A program made the translations under genes and the position numbers. A stretch of 11,328 bases of DNA, taken from Pseudomonadota bacterium (GTDB lineage: Bacteria > BMS3Abin14). The notes beneath the pieces were generated by a model. The model saw only the letters and a program-made list of their open reading frames with translations, made no database searches and was not told the DNA's origin. Positions 1 through 7,516 of the stretch are shown here, piece after piece (the first letter of the stretch is position 1; every line of letters begins with the position of its first letter). The DNA lies in assembly GCA_016937135.1 (NCBI GenBank), contig JAFGWO010000109.1, forward strand, positions 1 through 11,328, written 5' to 3'.

Positions 1-165
1 GAGGTTTCTGCGGCGTTCCCTGATGGCCGCCTTCCCGCCGCAAAGACCGATGTTTCCCTTGACGAAACAGGGGAGCTTTATTATCTTGTCTTATTTAATT
101 TCAATAACTTACGCACGCCAAGGCCGGGAAGTTTCGAAAGCGCCCCCCCCGCCCCAGAGGAGTTT
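1..165. other. non-coding leader upstream of lysS
   Basis: No gene can be supported here. The lysS reading frame stays open back to the left edge, but it contains no ATG, GTG or TTG codon before 166 and its conceptual peptide is low in recognisable content. I see no start codon for a divergent gene on the minus strand. The segment from about 71 to 110 is AT-rich compared with the rest of the window, as expected of a promoter. Positions 143-155 are a C-rich run broken by one G. The gene further upstream lies outside the window. Confidence 0.6.
59..87 (+). promoter_or_regulatory. sigma70-type promoter for lysS
   Basis: TTGACG at 59-64 matches the -35 consensus at 5 of 6 bases. TATCTT at 82-87 matches the -10 consensus at 4 of 6, including the important TA at the start and the final T. 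The spacer is exactly 17 bp and the surroundings are AT-rich. Transcription would start near 94, giving a leader of about 70 nt before lysS. This is a sequence match only. Confidence 0.5.
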
Positions 166-1650
166 ATGTTAAAAGACGCCGAAAGCCAGCTCATTCAGGC
201 CCGCCGTGAAAAGGTGGACAGGATCCGGGACCTTGAGGTCAACCCCTATCCAAATGATTTTAGAAGGGAAAACCTTATTTCCGAAGTGAAGGGAGACCTT
301 GAGGGGCTCCCTCCGGAAGAGGTGGAGGCCTCCGGAAATCGCTACATCATCGCGGGCCGGATCATGGCCGCCCGGGATTTCGGAAAGGCCGCCTTCCTGC
401 ACCTGGAGGACCCCACAGGGCGGCTCCAGATTTTTGTAAAAAAGGACATCGTCGGAGAAGAAGGGTATAAACTTTACAAGGTCCTCGACGTGGGGGATAT
501 CATCGGTGTGCACGGCACCCCTTTCGTGACCCGGACGGGGGAACTCACCATCCTGGTCCGGGAGCTGGTCCTTGTCACCAAGACGGTCCGTCCCCTTCCG
601 GAAAAATGGCACGGCCTCAAGGATATCGAGATCAGGTATCGCCAGCGGTATGTCGATCTCATCGCCAACCCGGAGGTCAGGGATGTGTTCCGTGCGAGGA
701 CTGCCCTGATCCGGAGCCTGAGGCTTTTCCTTGACGAACATGGCTTCATGGAGGTGGAAACCCCCATGATGCAGCCGATCCCCGGCGGCGCCGCGGCCCG
801 CCCCTTCGTGACATATCACAACGCCCTTGATATGGATCTGTACCTTCGAGTCGCGCCGGAGCTTTACCTGAAGCGCCTGGTGGTCGGGGGTTTTGAACGT
901 GTCTACGAAATCAACAGGAATTTCCGCAATGAAGGGGTTTCAACGATGCACAACCCCGAGTTCACAATGCTGGAATTCTATATGGCCTATGCCGATTACA
1001 GGGACATGATGGAATTTACGGAGGATCTCCTCCGGTTCGTCGTTTCCAACAGCACAGGTTCCCAGGTTCTACGGTTTCAGGGGATGGAGATGGACTTCGC
1101 GGAGCCATTTAATAAACTTCCCTTTATGGAGGCCCTTCTTTCCATCGAGGGGTTTCCCGGCGCGGCCCGGGATGATATGGGGAAGGCCAGGGCCTTTGCC
1201 AGAAAGGCCCAGGTTCCCTTCGCCGAAGGCGATCCTCTAGGGAAGGTCCATCTCAAGATATTTGAACACTTTGTGGAACCGACCCTGATATCGCCGACCT
1301 TTGTGTTCGATTATCCCATCGAGGTCTCTCCCCTTTCCCGAAGGAGCGACCGGGATCCCTCCGTGGCGGAACGCTTCGAACTTTTCGCGGGAGGAATGGA
1401 GATCGCCAACGGATTTTCCGAACTTAACGATCCCCGGGACCAGGAGGAGCGGTTCCGCAGGCAGGTCGAGGAGCTTGCCGCCGGGGATGAAGAGGCCCAC
1501 AGGATGGATTCCGATTATATCCGGGCCCTGGAATTCGGACTGCCCCCGACCGCGGGAGAGGGGATAGGGATTGACAGGCTGGTCATGCTGGTCACCGATT
1601 CCCCCTCCATCAGGGACGTTATCCTTTTCCCCCACCAGAGGCCCGAATAG
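166..1650 (+). CDS. lysS: lysyl-tRNA synthetase, class II
   Basis: Cytoplasmic enzyme that charges tRNA-Lys with lysine using ATP. The 494-residue length is normal for bacterial class II LysRS. Residues 1-50 match the family N-terminus ([19 protein letters not shown]). An anticodon-binding OB-fold follows at about 58-140. The catalytic domain shows class II motif 1 around 194-206 ([10 protein letters not shown]), motif 2 around 243-270 ([15 protein letters not shown], then [17 protein letters not shown]) and motif 3 around 466-493 ([24 protein letters not shown]). The ATG at 166 is the first start in the frame. AGAGGAG at 156-162 is a strong ribosome binding site, although its 3-nt spacing is tight. 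The gene has its own likely promoter and a hairpin behind it, so it may be only partly co-transcribed with the envelope genes downstream. Identity is secure. Confidence 0.97.
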   Translation: MLKDAESQLIQARREKVDRIRDLEVNPYPNDFRRENLISEVKGDLEGLPPEEVEASGNRYIIAGRIMAARDFGKAAFLHLEDPTGRLQIFVKKDIVGEEGYKLYKVLDVGDIIGVHGTPFVTRTGELTILVRELVLVTKTVRPLPEKWHGLKDIEIRYRQRYVDLIANPEVRDVFRARTALIRSLRLFLDEHGFMEVETPMMQPIPGGAAARPFVTYHNALDMDLYLRVAPELYLKRLVVGGFERVYEINRNFRNEGVSTMHNPEFTMLEFYMAYADYRDMMEFTEDLLRFVVSNSTGSQVLRFQGMEMDFAEPFNKLPFMEALLSIEGFPGAARDDMGKARAFARKAQVPFAEGDPLGKVHLKIFEHFVEPTLISPTFVFDYPIEVSPLSRRSDRDPSVAERFELFAGGMEIANGFSELNDPRDQEERFRRQVEELAAGDEEAHRMDSDYIRALEFGLPPTAGEGIGIDRLVMLVTDSPSIRDVILFPHQRPE

Positions 1651-1657
1651 GCCTCGC

Positions 1658-1680
1658 GGAACCGAGCCCGGTTCCCTTTT
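1658..1680 (+). terminator. possible weak intrinsic terminator or attenuator after lysS
   Basis: GGAACCG at 1658-1664 pairs perfectly with CGGTTCC at 1669-1675 around a 4-base loop (AGCC), giving a 7-bp stem. It is followed by CTTTT at 1676-1680. The short T-tract is interrupted by AAAGG, so termination is probably partial. It begins 7 nt after the lysS stop codon, the usual place for a terminator. Only 23 nt remain before lolC, which leaves little room for a separate promoter. Confidence 0.45.
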
Positions 1681-1692
1681 AAAGGCATCGTC

Positions 1693-1697
1693 AGGAG
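1693..1697 (+). promoter_or_regulatory. ribosome binding site deciding the TTG start of lolC/E
   Basis: AGGAG lies 6 nt before the TTG at 1704. The first in-frame ATG, at 1731, has no comparable site. The extra nine residues (GSFEWTVA after the initiator) match the conserved N-terminus of LolC/E proteins. Confidence 0.65.
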
Positions 1698-1703
1698 CAG
1701 CTA

Positions 1704-2915
1704 TTGGGATCTTTCGAGTGGACTGTCGCCATGCGGCATCTGAGGTCTCGCAGGAGACACGCCTTCGTGTCGCTGATCACGGTTATCTCCGTCCTCGGGA
1801 TCATGCTCGGGGTGGCGGCCCTCATAACCGTGATTGCCGTGATGACCGGATTTTCCTCCTACATGCAGGAACGGATCCTCGGGACGACCTCCCACATCCT
1901 GGTGACCGGGACAGGGGGCCTTTCCGACCCGTCAGGGGTCCTGGATGAGGTCAAGGGCCATCCTGAGGTCGTCGCGGCGGCTCCTTATGTGATGGGCCAG
2001 TCCCTCCTCAAAACCAACGGGGACGTTACGGGGGTGGTTATTCGCGGGATCGACCCCCATTTGGAAAGCTCCGTTACGGATCTCTCCAAGAATATGGTCG
2101 AGGGGGCGATCACCGAACTGGATGACAAAGGGATTATTATCGGGATCGAGATGTCCCGACAGAGGGGACTCCGCCTCGGGGATTCCGTCACCCTCGTATC
2201 CCCTTCCGAGATCTCTTCCCCCTTCGGGATGGTCCCTATAATGGAACGGTTTGCCGTCGCCGGCATTTTTGACACCGGAATGTACGAATACGATACCGGG
2301 CTCGTTCTCGTGACCATACCCGCCGCCCGTGAATTTTTCGACCTGGGCGAGATGGTAACCGGCGTGGCGGTCAAGGTGCGGGATGTCTACACAACGGAGG
2401 CAGTAGCGGAGGATCTCCAGGAATCACTTGGCTACTCTTTCTGGGTGCGCGACTGGAAGGAGATGAACCAGAACCTTTTTTCCGCCCTGAAGCTGGAAAA
2501 GATCACAATGTTCGTCATCCTGGTTCTGATTGTCGTGGTGGCCGCCTTCAACATCATCGGGACGCTCATTCTCGTCGTCATGGAAAAGGGAAGGGAAATC
2601 GCCATTCTCAAGGCAATGGGAGCGACCCGAAAGAGCATCGGAAAGATCTTCATGATCGAAGGGCTGGTCATCGGTCTGGGCGGGACGGTTTTCGGCCTTC
2701 TCCTCGGGCTGGGCCTTTGCTATATCCTTGCCCGATACCAGTTTGTGGAGCTGCCAAGCAGCGTTTATTATGTCACCACCCTCCCCGTGAAAATCCAGTT
2801 TCTCGATGTCCTCTCCATTTGTCTGGCCGCCATCGGAGTTTCCTTCACCGCTACCGTGTATCCGGCCCACAGGGCTTCGGTGCTCAACCCCGTGGAGATC
2901 CTGCGGTATGAATGA
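1704..2915 (+). CDS. lolC: lipoprotein-releasing ABC transporter permease, LolC/LolE (LolF) family
   Basis: Inner-membrane subunit of the LolCDE-type complex, which extracts mature lipoproteins from the inner membrane and passes them to LolA. Length is 403 residues. The architecture is typical: TM1 at about 22-48, a large periplasmic domain at 49-265, then three C-terminal helices at about 266-293, 318-344 and 366-388 forming the FtsX-like permease domain. Family signatures include FEWTVAMRHLRSRR at the N-terminus, the cytoplasmic segment EKGREIAILKAMGA (294-307) and the C-terminal PAHRASVLNPVEILRYE. The start is TTG. The stop overlaps the lolD start by 8 nt, so the permease and its ATPase are probably translationally coupled. 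Only one permease gene is present here. It may act as a homodimer, as in LolF-type systems, or pair with a LolE encoded elsewhere. Family is certain; the LolC versus LolE label is less so. Confidence 0.9.
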   Translation: MGSFEWTVAMRHLRSRRRHAFVSLITVISVLGIMLGVAALITVIAVMTGFSSYMQERILGTTSHILVTGTGGLSDPSGVLDEVKGHPEVVAAAPYVMGQSLLKTNGDVTGVVIRGIDPHLESSVTDLSKNMVEGAITELDDKGIIIGIEMSRQRGLRLGDSVTLVSPSEISSPFGMVPIMERFAVAGIFDTGMYEYDTGLVLVTIPAAREFFDLGEMVTGVAVKVRDVYTTEAVAEDLQESLGYSFWVRDWKEMNQNLFSALKLEKITMFVILVLIVVVAAFNIIGTLILVVMEKGREIAILKAMGATRKSIGKIFMIEGLVIGLGGTVFGLLLGLGLCYILARYQFVELPSSVYYVTTLPVKIQFLDVLSICLAAIGVSFTATVYPAHRASVLNPVEILRYE

Positions 2916-3603
2916 GATCAAGGTCCCTCCGGTTTTTGAGGCCCGGGGGCTCTCCAAGGTTTTTTCGAAAGGGGGCCGGGTGATCGAGGTTCTCAGCGGG
3001 CTGGACCTCCTCCTGGAAAAACGGGAGATTGTGGGAATTCTGGGGGCTTCCGGAGCCGGAAAGAGCACTCTCCTCCACCTCGCGGGCGGTCTCGATCGGC
3101 CGACGGCCGGCCAGATTTTCCATAACGGCGAGGATATTGCACTCCTTGGCGAGGAGCGTCTGGCATCGTTCCGGAACCGCCGGATCGGGTTCGTATTCCA
3201 GATGCATTATCTTCTTCTTGAGTTCACCTGTCTTGAAAACGTCATGATGCCAGGCATCATCGCGGGGAAAGAAAAGTCAATGGCCAGGGAAAAAGCGACG
3301 CTGCTCCTGGAAAAGGTGGGGTTAAAAGACAGGATGGACCATCGGCCCGGAGAACTTTCGGGAGGGGAGCAGCAGCGGGCAGCCGTCGCCAGGGCCCTGG
3401 TCAATGATCCTTCCCTCATTCTGGCCGATGAGCCGACGGGAAATCTGGACGTGAAGACAGCGGGTTCGGTGCAGGACCTGTTCCTCGATCTCAACAGGTC
3501 CCTGGGCACCACTTTCCTGGTGGTCACCCACAACAGGGAGATGGCCGCGCGGTTCACCCGGAGGTTTCAGCTCCGGGACGGCACCCTGCATAGGGAGGCC
3601 TGA
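2908..3603 (+). CDS. lolD: lipoprotein-releasing ABC transporter ATP-binding protein LolD
   Basis: Cytoplasmic ATPase that powers lipoprotein release with the LolC/E permease. The 231-residue protein has Walker A GASGAGKS (46-53), the Q-loop glutamine in FVFQ (98), the signature LSGGEQQR (150-157), Walker B LILADEPTGNLD (170-181) and the H-loop histidine in VTHN (208). The stretch HYLLLEFTCLENVMMP (100-115) matches the LolD-typical segment after the Q-loop. The frame is open further upstream to 2806, but that extension lies inside lolC and is not LolD-like. The ATG at 2908 gives the normal length and overlaps the lolC stop by 8 nt. A GGAG at 2893-2896 precedes it. Only 5 nt separate lolD from bamA. 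Confidence 0.95.
   Translation: MNEIKVPPVFEARGLSKVFSKGGRVIEVLSGLDLLLEKREIVGILGASGAGKSTLLHLAGGLDRPTAGQIFHNGEDIALLGEERLASFRNRRIGFVFQMHYLLLEFTCLENVMMPGIIAGKEKSMAREKATLLLEKVGLKDRMDHRPGELSGGEQQRAAVARALVNDPSLILADEPTGNLDVKTAGSVQDLFLDLNRSLGTTFLVVTHNREMAARFTRRFQLRDGTLHREA
3593..3598 (+). promoter_or_regulatory. ribosome binding site for the GTG start of bamA
   Basis: GGGAGG lies 10 nt before the GTG at 3609, inside the end of lolD. No other start codon in the bamA frame lies before the hydrophobic signal sequence, so this site supports the GTG. Confidence 0.6.
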
Positions 3604-3608
3604 CGAAA

Positions 3609-5864
3609 GTGGTCCTTAGGCAGCGTACGGTCGCACTTTTTTCCCTGGTTTTCCTCCAGGTCCTTCTTTTCCTCGGTGAGGCCGCCGGGGCTCCTCTTGT
3701 CGCGGGGATCAGGATCGAGGGGTTGGAGCGGGTGGACCGAACCAGTGTCGAGAGGGCCCTTGAGATCAGGGAAGGGGAACCCTTCGAAGAATCCCTGGTA
3801 ACCAGGAGCATCCGGAACCTTTATGCGCTCGGCACCTTTTCCCGGGTGGCCATCTCCGCCCTGGAGGACGATTCGGGCGTCATCCTCACGGTGCGGCTCA
3901 GGGAATTTCCCCCTGTCAGAAAAATAGAGTTCCAGGGGAACGAGGTCCTCTCAGACCAGGAGCTTGAGGAGAAGCTCGTTATGAAAACCTTCTCCTTTTT
4001 CGACGAGGGAAAAACCGGGAGCGAGGTCAAGGCCCTCCTCTCCGCCTATCGGGCTTCCGGATACCACGAAACACGGATTCGCACCGAATTCCGGGAAGAG
4101 GAAGAGGGAGTCATCCTGACCTACCACATCGAAGAAGGTCCCAAAGCCCTTGTAGCGGAGATCGATATCACGGGGAACAAGGCCCTGGAGGACCGGACCG
4201 TACTCAAGGCGATGCAGCTTCGGGAAAAAGGCCCCCTCGCTTTCCTCTCGGGATCGGGCGGGTATGACGAGGCGGCGGTAAAGGATGACCTTGCCCGCAT
4301 TCAGTATCTATACATGGAAAATGGATATCTCGACGTGGCCGTGGAGGAACCCGAGGTTCGTTCCCACCCCGACGGAACGGGTGTTTACGTCGCCATTGAT
4401 GTTCGCGAGGGACGGCAGTATTTCCTTGGGAAGGCGACCTTTTCCGGAGACTGGGAAGGGCCACCGGAGTTTGCGAGGGCCCTGCCCGAAGTGGTCGAGG
4501 GGGATGTTTTCGTCCGGAGCAAGGTCATTGAAGATATCCGCATGTTCGAAAACAGCTATCGGGATCAGGGGTATGCCTGGGCCCGGATTGATCCCCAGTT
4601 CCGGATGGATCCGGCTACCGGAATGGTAGATCTGAATATGGCCCTCGAGCGGGGCCCTCTGGTTCAGGTCAGGTGGATCAATATTGCCGGGAACTACAAG
4701 ACCAGGGATTATGTCATCCGGCGGGAAATGCGCCTCATGGAAGGGGAGCTCTTTAACCAGAAAAAACTGGAGGATTCCCGCAAGTATATCAATTCCCTGG
4801 GTTTTTTCGAGTCTGTGAGCGTCAGCGTCGAGAAGGTCGGGGAAGGCCAGGGGGACATCAATGTCAAGGTCCAGGAAGGAAGGGCCGGCTCCCTTTCCGC
4901 GGGCATGGCCTATTCCAGCGTCTCGGGTCTTGTGGGGACCCTTCAGCTTTCTCTCGGGAATTTTTTCGGCAGGGGCCAAAGGTTGAATCTCAGCCTGGAA
5001 GCGGGCAGTGAAACCTCCGAATACAGCCTCAGTTTCACGGAACCCCGGCTTTTTTCGAGCGCCTATTCCTTCGGGTTCGATCTTTTTGACAGGGAAACCG
5101 AGTATTCCACCTACACCCAGAGCAGCATCGGCGGGGGCCTCAGGTTGGGGTATCGCCTCAGCGATGTCACGAGTCTCTCGGCGCGGTTCCGCCGGGTTGA
5201 TTACGAAGTGTATGATGTCAGCGAGAACGCCAGCCGGTACGTGAAGGATCAGGAGGGGGAGAGCACCACCTCCTCCGTCCGGTTCGGGTTCGGCTACGAC
5301 ACGAGGGATTTCCCCATGGATCCCAGGGAAGGTCTGAATTTTAACCTTTCCACGGAAGTTGCCGGGGGCATGCTCGGGGGAACCAACGACTTTATCCGCC
5401 TCATCCTCGAAGGGAGCGCCTACAAACCCATCGTCGGGGATCTCATCGGCAGCGCCCATCTGGAGGTCGGGACCATCAACAGCTTCGGGGGCGGGGATTT
5501 TTCCATATCGGAACGATTCTTCATGGGAGGTCTCTACACCCTTCGCGGGTTCGAGTACAGGGAGGTTGGCCCCCTGGAGGACGGTGAACCGGTTGGAGGC
5601 ACCAAGAGCTTTCTTGTCAATCTGGAAGCCGCCTATCCCCTGATCCGGGACGCCAAGGTCAAGGGGGTGCTCTTTCTGGATACCGGCAACGTATGGGCGG
5701 ATGGGGAGGACGTGGATTTCGGTGATCTCCGGTACGGAGCGGGGTTCGGTTTCCGCTGGGTTGCCCCCATCGGAGTCCTCCGGCTGGAATGGGGGTTCAA
5801 CCTGGATCCGCTTCCGGAGGAGGAGCAGCCAGGCTGGGAATTCAGCATAGGGACCCTGTTTTAG
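3609..5864 (+). CDS. bamA: outer membrane protein assembly factor BamA (Omp85 family)
   Basis: Core of the BAM machine, which folds and inserts beta-barrel proteins into the outer membrane. The 751-residue precursor starts at GTG. It has a signal peptide: basic VLRQR, a hydrophobic core at about 7-22 and likely cleavage near 23-28. Five POTRA repeats can be placed at about 30-98, 101-176, 181-266, 271-347 and 351-423, each with the characteristic final pattern of an RxxEFxGN- or DITGN-like strand and acidic EG turns. The barrel fills about 424-751. It contains the L6 motif region GGLYTLRGFEY (640-650), which corresponds to the family's (V/I)RG(F/Y) signature, and ends in a beta-signal with C-terminal phenylalanine (EFSIGTLF). 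Skp, its periplasmic partner, is the next gene. Length and domain count are standard for proteobacterial BamA. Confidence 0.95.
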   Translation: MVLRQRTVALFSLVFLQVLLFLGEAAGAPLVAGIRIEGLERVDRTSVERALEIREGEPFEESLVTRSIRNLYALGTFSRVAISALEDDSGVILTVRLREFPPVRKIEFQGNEVLSDQELEEKLVMKTFSFFDEGKTGSEVKALLSAYRASGYHETRIRTEFREEEEGVILTYHIEEGPKALVAEIDITGNKALEDRTVLKAMQLREKGPLAFLSGSGGYDEAAVKDDLARIQYLYMENGYLDVAVEEPEVRSHPDGTGVYVAIDVREGRQYFLGKATFSGDWEGPPEFARALPEVVEGDVFVRSKVIEDIRMFENSYRDQGYAWARIDPQFRMDPATGMVDLNMALERGPLVQVRWINIAGNYKTRDYVIRREMRLMEGELFNQKKLEDSRKYINSLGFFESVSVSVEKVGEGQGDINVKVQEGRAGSLSAGMAYSSVSGLVGTLQLSLGNFFGRGQRLNLSLEAGSETSEYSLSFTEPRLFSSAYSFGFDLFDRETEYSTYTQSSIGGGLRLGYRLSDVTSLSARFRRVDYEVYDVSENASRYVKDQEGESTTSSVRFGFGYDTRDFPMDPREGLNFNLSTEVAGGMLGGTNDFIRLILEGSAYKPIVGDLIGSAHLEVGTINSFGGGDFSISERFFMGGLYTLRGFEYREVGPLEDGEPVGGTKSFLVNLEAAYPLIRDAKVKGVLFLDTGNVWADGEDVDFGDLRYGAGFGFRWVAPIGVLRLEWGFNLDPLPEEEQPGWEFSIGTLF

Positions 5865-5878
5865 GGTAAAGGGAAAAT

Positions 5879-5884
5879 TATGAT
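5879..5884 (+). promoter_or_regulatory. possible internal -10 element ahead of skp
   Basis: TATGAT matches the -10 consensus at 5 of 6 bases and lies in an AT-rich 72-bp gap. No convincing -35 sequence sits 16-18 bp upstream (the best is CTGTTT at 5856). It could be a weak internal promoter for the skp-lpx part of the cluster. The evidence is thin. Confidence 0.22.
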
Positions 5885-5889
5885 ACAGC

Positions 5890-5903
5890 TTTCAAGCTTG
5901 AAA
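5890..5903. repeat. perfect 14-bp palindrome in the bamA-skp gap
   Basis: TTTCAAGCTTGAAA is a perfect inverted repeat with no spacer, located 33 nt before the skp start. As DNA it could be a dimeric regulator's operator. As RNA it could only form a short stem of about 5 bp with an AGCT loop, which is weak. No known regulator is implied. Confidence 0.35.
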
Positions 5904-5920
5904 ATAGGGGAGAAGCAAAA

Positions 5921-5927
5921 AAGGAGG
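5921..5927 (+). promoter_or_regulatory. strong ribosome binding site deciding the skp start
   Basis: AAGGAGG is a full Shine-Dalgarno match placed 9 nt before the ATG at 5937. It favours that start over the in-frame ATG at 5880, which has a weaker AAAGGG upstream. Confidence 0.75.
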
Positions 5928-5936
5928 AACAGTCTG

Positions 5937-6476
5937 ATGAAAAGCAGGAAATGGTTCATAACAGCCATCGCCGTTTTTTCCCTGGGCCTTGTTTCTGTGC
6001 CATCCGGAGCGGCGGTTATGATGAAAGTCGGCGTGGTGGATCTTCAAAAAGCCCTGAACGCGACCTCGGAAGGGATCGCGGCCAAGGAACGCCTAAGGGA
6101 AAAGCACGAAGGAAAACAGGGCCAGGTAGAAGCCATGAAGGCGGAACTCGATACCCTCGAGGAAAAAATCAAAAGCCCCGTCGTGAGCGAAAAGGCCCTG
6201 GCGGACCTGAAGGAGGAATACAGCAGGAAGAGGACCCAGCTTCTCCAGTTTGTTGCTTCCGCCAAAGAGGAAGAGGAAAGGGAAAACCAGCAGCTGTCCT
6301 CACGAATCCTGGAGGGCCTGGTGGAAATCGCGCAGGGGATCGCCAAGGAGGAAGAGTTTACGCTCATTCTGGAAAAAAGCGGGAGCGGGGTCATCTATTT
6401 CGAAGAGGGGATGGATCTGACCGACCGCGTCATAAAGATCTACAACGAACGGTTCCAGGGGGAAAAGACCCCGTGA
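5937..6476 (+). CDS. skp: periplasmic OmpH/Skp-family outer membrane protein chaperone
   Basis: Periplasmic chaperone that holds unfolded outer-membrane proteins on their way to BamA. The 179-residue precursor begins with KSRKW and a hydrophobic core at about 7-22, with cleavage expected near SGAA (23-26). The mature part opens with the family strand KVGVVDLQKAL (30-40). A long charged, Lys/Glu-rich coiled-coil hairpin fills about 45-140 and forms the tentacle. The C-terminal strand and helix follow: FTLILEKSGSGVIYF, then DLTDRVIKIYNERF. The reading frame extends 19 codons upstream to 5880. I chose 5937 because it has a perfect AAGGAGG and puts the signal peptide at the N-terminus. The position directly behind bamA is the classic arrangement. 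The stop codon overlaps the lpxD start by 4 nt. Confidence 0.92.
   Translation: MKSRKWFITAIAVFSLGLVSVPSGAAVMMKVGVVDLQKALNATSEGIAAKERLREKHEGKQGQVEAMKAELDTLEEKIKSPVVSEKALADLKEEYSRKRTQLLQFVASAKEEEERENQQLSSRILEGLVEIAQGIAKEEEFTLILEKSGSGVIYFEEGMDLTDRVIKIYNERFQGEKTP
6457..6463 (+). promoter_or_regulatory. ribosome binding site for the GTG start of lpxD
   Basis: AGGGGGA lies 9 nt before the GTG at 6473. The alternative ATG at 6482 would be 18 nt away, which is too far. The GTG shares GTGA with the skp stop codon, an arrangement typical of translational coupling. Confidence 0.6.
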
Positions 6477-7516
6477 AGACCATGATTTTGGGGGATCTGG
6501 CCCGTCTTCTGGAAGGGGCTCTGGAAGGGGATCCCGGGCTTGAGGTGTCCGGGGTCGCCCCTCTGGACCGGGCCGGGCCCTCGCAGGTGTCCTTCCTTTC
6601 CAATCCCCGTTACGCCTCCTCCCTGAAGACAACCCGGGCCGGGGGGGTTATCGTGGGGCTTGACGTCCGGGAAGCGGGTTTGAATCTCATCCGGGTAAAA
6701 GACCCCTATCTGGGATTTGCCAGGGCCATGGAGGCCTTTTACGCCAGTCCCTATGAGTCTTCGGGCATCAGCGAAAGGGCCTTCGTGCATCCCGAAGCAA
6801 GGGTCGGCAGGCAGCCCAGCATCCATCCCTTTGCGGTTGTTTGCCAGGGGGCCCGGATCGGGGACAGGGTGGTCCTGATGCCGGGCGTCTATATTGGTCC
6901 CGGGGCGACAGTGGGGGATGACAGCGTTATCCACCCGAATGTGGTCCTGGAATGGGGGGTTGCCGTCGGAAAGAGGGTGATCGTCCATGGTGGAACCGTG
7001 ATCGGGAGCGATGGTTTCGGTTACGCCAGACAAGGAGAAAAACACTACAAGATCGTCCATGCCGGAAGCGTGCGGGTCGGGGACGATGTGGAAATCGGCG
7101 CGGGGTGCACCATAGACCGGGGGGTCATGGGAGAGACGGTGATTGAATCGGGGACCAAGTTGGACAACCTCGTCATGGTGGCCCATAATGTGCGAATCGG
7201 GGAAAATTGCCTCCTTGTGGGGCAGGTTGGGGTAGCTGGGAGCACCAGACTTGGAGACCGTGTCGTTATGGCAGGTCAGTCCGGGGCGGCGGGTCATTTA
7301 AAGATTGGAGACGGCGTCACCGTTCTGGCGAAGTCGGCGGTATTCAAGGACATCCCGGACGGGGAGACGGTGGCCGGAATCCCGGCTGTTGAAAGCGGGA
7401 AATGGCGACGCACAACGGCGATCCTCGGAAAGCTCGATGACCTCCGGAGAAAGGTCATCAACCTGGAGGCCCGGGAAAGAAAAAGGTCACAGAAGGCAGG
7501 AGAGGAGGGCAACTGA
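6473..7516 (+). CDS. lpxD: UDP-3-O-(3-hydroxyacyl)glucosamine N-acyltransferase
   Basis: Adds the N-linked 3-hydroxyacyl chain from acyl-ACP to UDP-3-O-acylglucosamine, the third step of lipid A synthesis, in the cytoplasm. The 347-residue product has the N-terminal uridine-binding domain (about 1-100, with VSFLSNPRYASSLKTTRAGGVIV at 39-61). A left-handed beta-helix of hexapeptide repeats follows at about 105-300, and a C-terminal helical tail to 347. Landmarks are GSDGFGYA (178-185) and the catalytic histidine in VAHNV (H238, equivalent to E. coli H239). The start is GTG, overlapping skp by 4 nt; ATG at 6482 is the alternative. The same frame is open back to 5951, but that part is an out-of-frame shadow of skp. 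FabZ begins right after its stop. Confidence 0.95.
   Translation: MKTMILGDLARLLEGALEGDPGLEVSGVAPLDRAGPSQVSFLSNPRYASSLKTTRAGGVIVGLDVREAGLNLIRVKDPYLGFARAMEAFYASPYESSGISERAFVHPEARVGRQPSIHPFAVVCQGARIGDRVVLMPGVYIGPGATVGDDSVIHPNVVLEWGVAVGKRVIVHGGTVIGSDGFGYARQGEKHYKIVHAGSVRVGDDVEIGAGCTIDRGVMGETVIESGTKLDNLVMVAHNVRIGENCLLVGQVGVAGSTRLGDRVVMAGQSGAAGHLKIGDGVTVLAKSAVFKDIPDGETVAGIPAVESGKWRRTTAILGKLDDLRRKVINLEARERKRSQKAGEEGN

Noticed and set aside
143..155. C-rich run just before the lysS ribosome binding site
   Set aside because: Considered as a regulatory element or a sequencing artefact. It is a short homopolymer-like stretch in non-coding DNA and nothing links it to a function.
1571..1948. Plus-strand 125-codon open frame across the lysS-lolC junction
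   Set aside because: It overlaps lysS motif 3 and the lolC N-terminus in another frame, and its Arg/Pro/Gly-rich translation has no recognisable domain.
4308..5459. Long minus-strand open frame (383 codons) inside bamA
   Set aside because: It is fully antisense to a well-supported bamA. Its translation is rich in Pro, Gly, Asp and His with no recognisable domain, the usual result of GC-rich codon bias on the opposite strand.
5951..6472. Open frame upstream of lpxD overlapping all of skp
   Set aside because: It is continuous with the lpxD frame, but its translation here is a repetitive Gly/Arg/Lys-rich shadow of the skp coiled coil. No LpxD has such an extension. The skp frame has a signal peptide and family motifs.
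6440..7297. Minus-strand open frame (285 codons) opposite lpxD
   Set aside because: Antisense to conserved hexapeptide repeats of lpxD. The translation carries the Pro/His/Asp-rich pattern typical of the reverse complement of Gly/Val-rich coding sequence, and no domain is recognisable.
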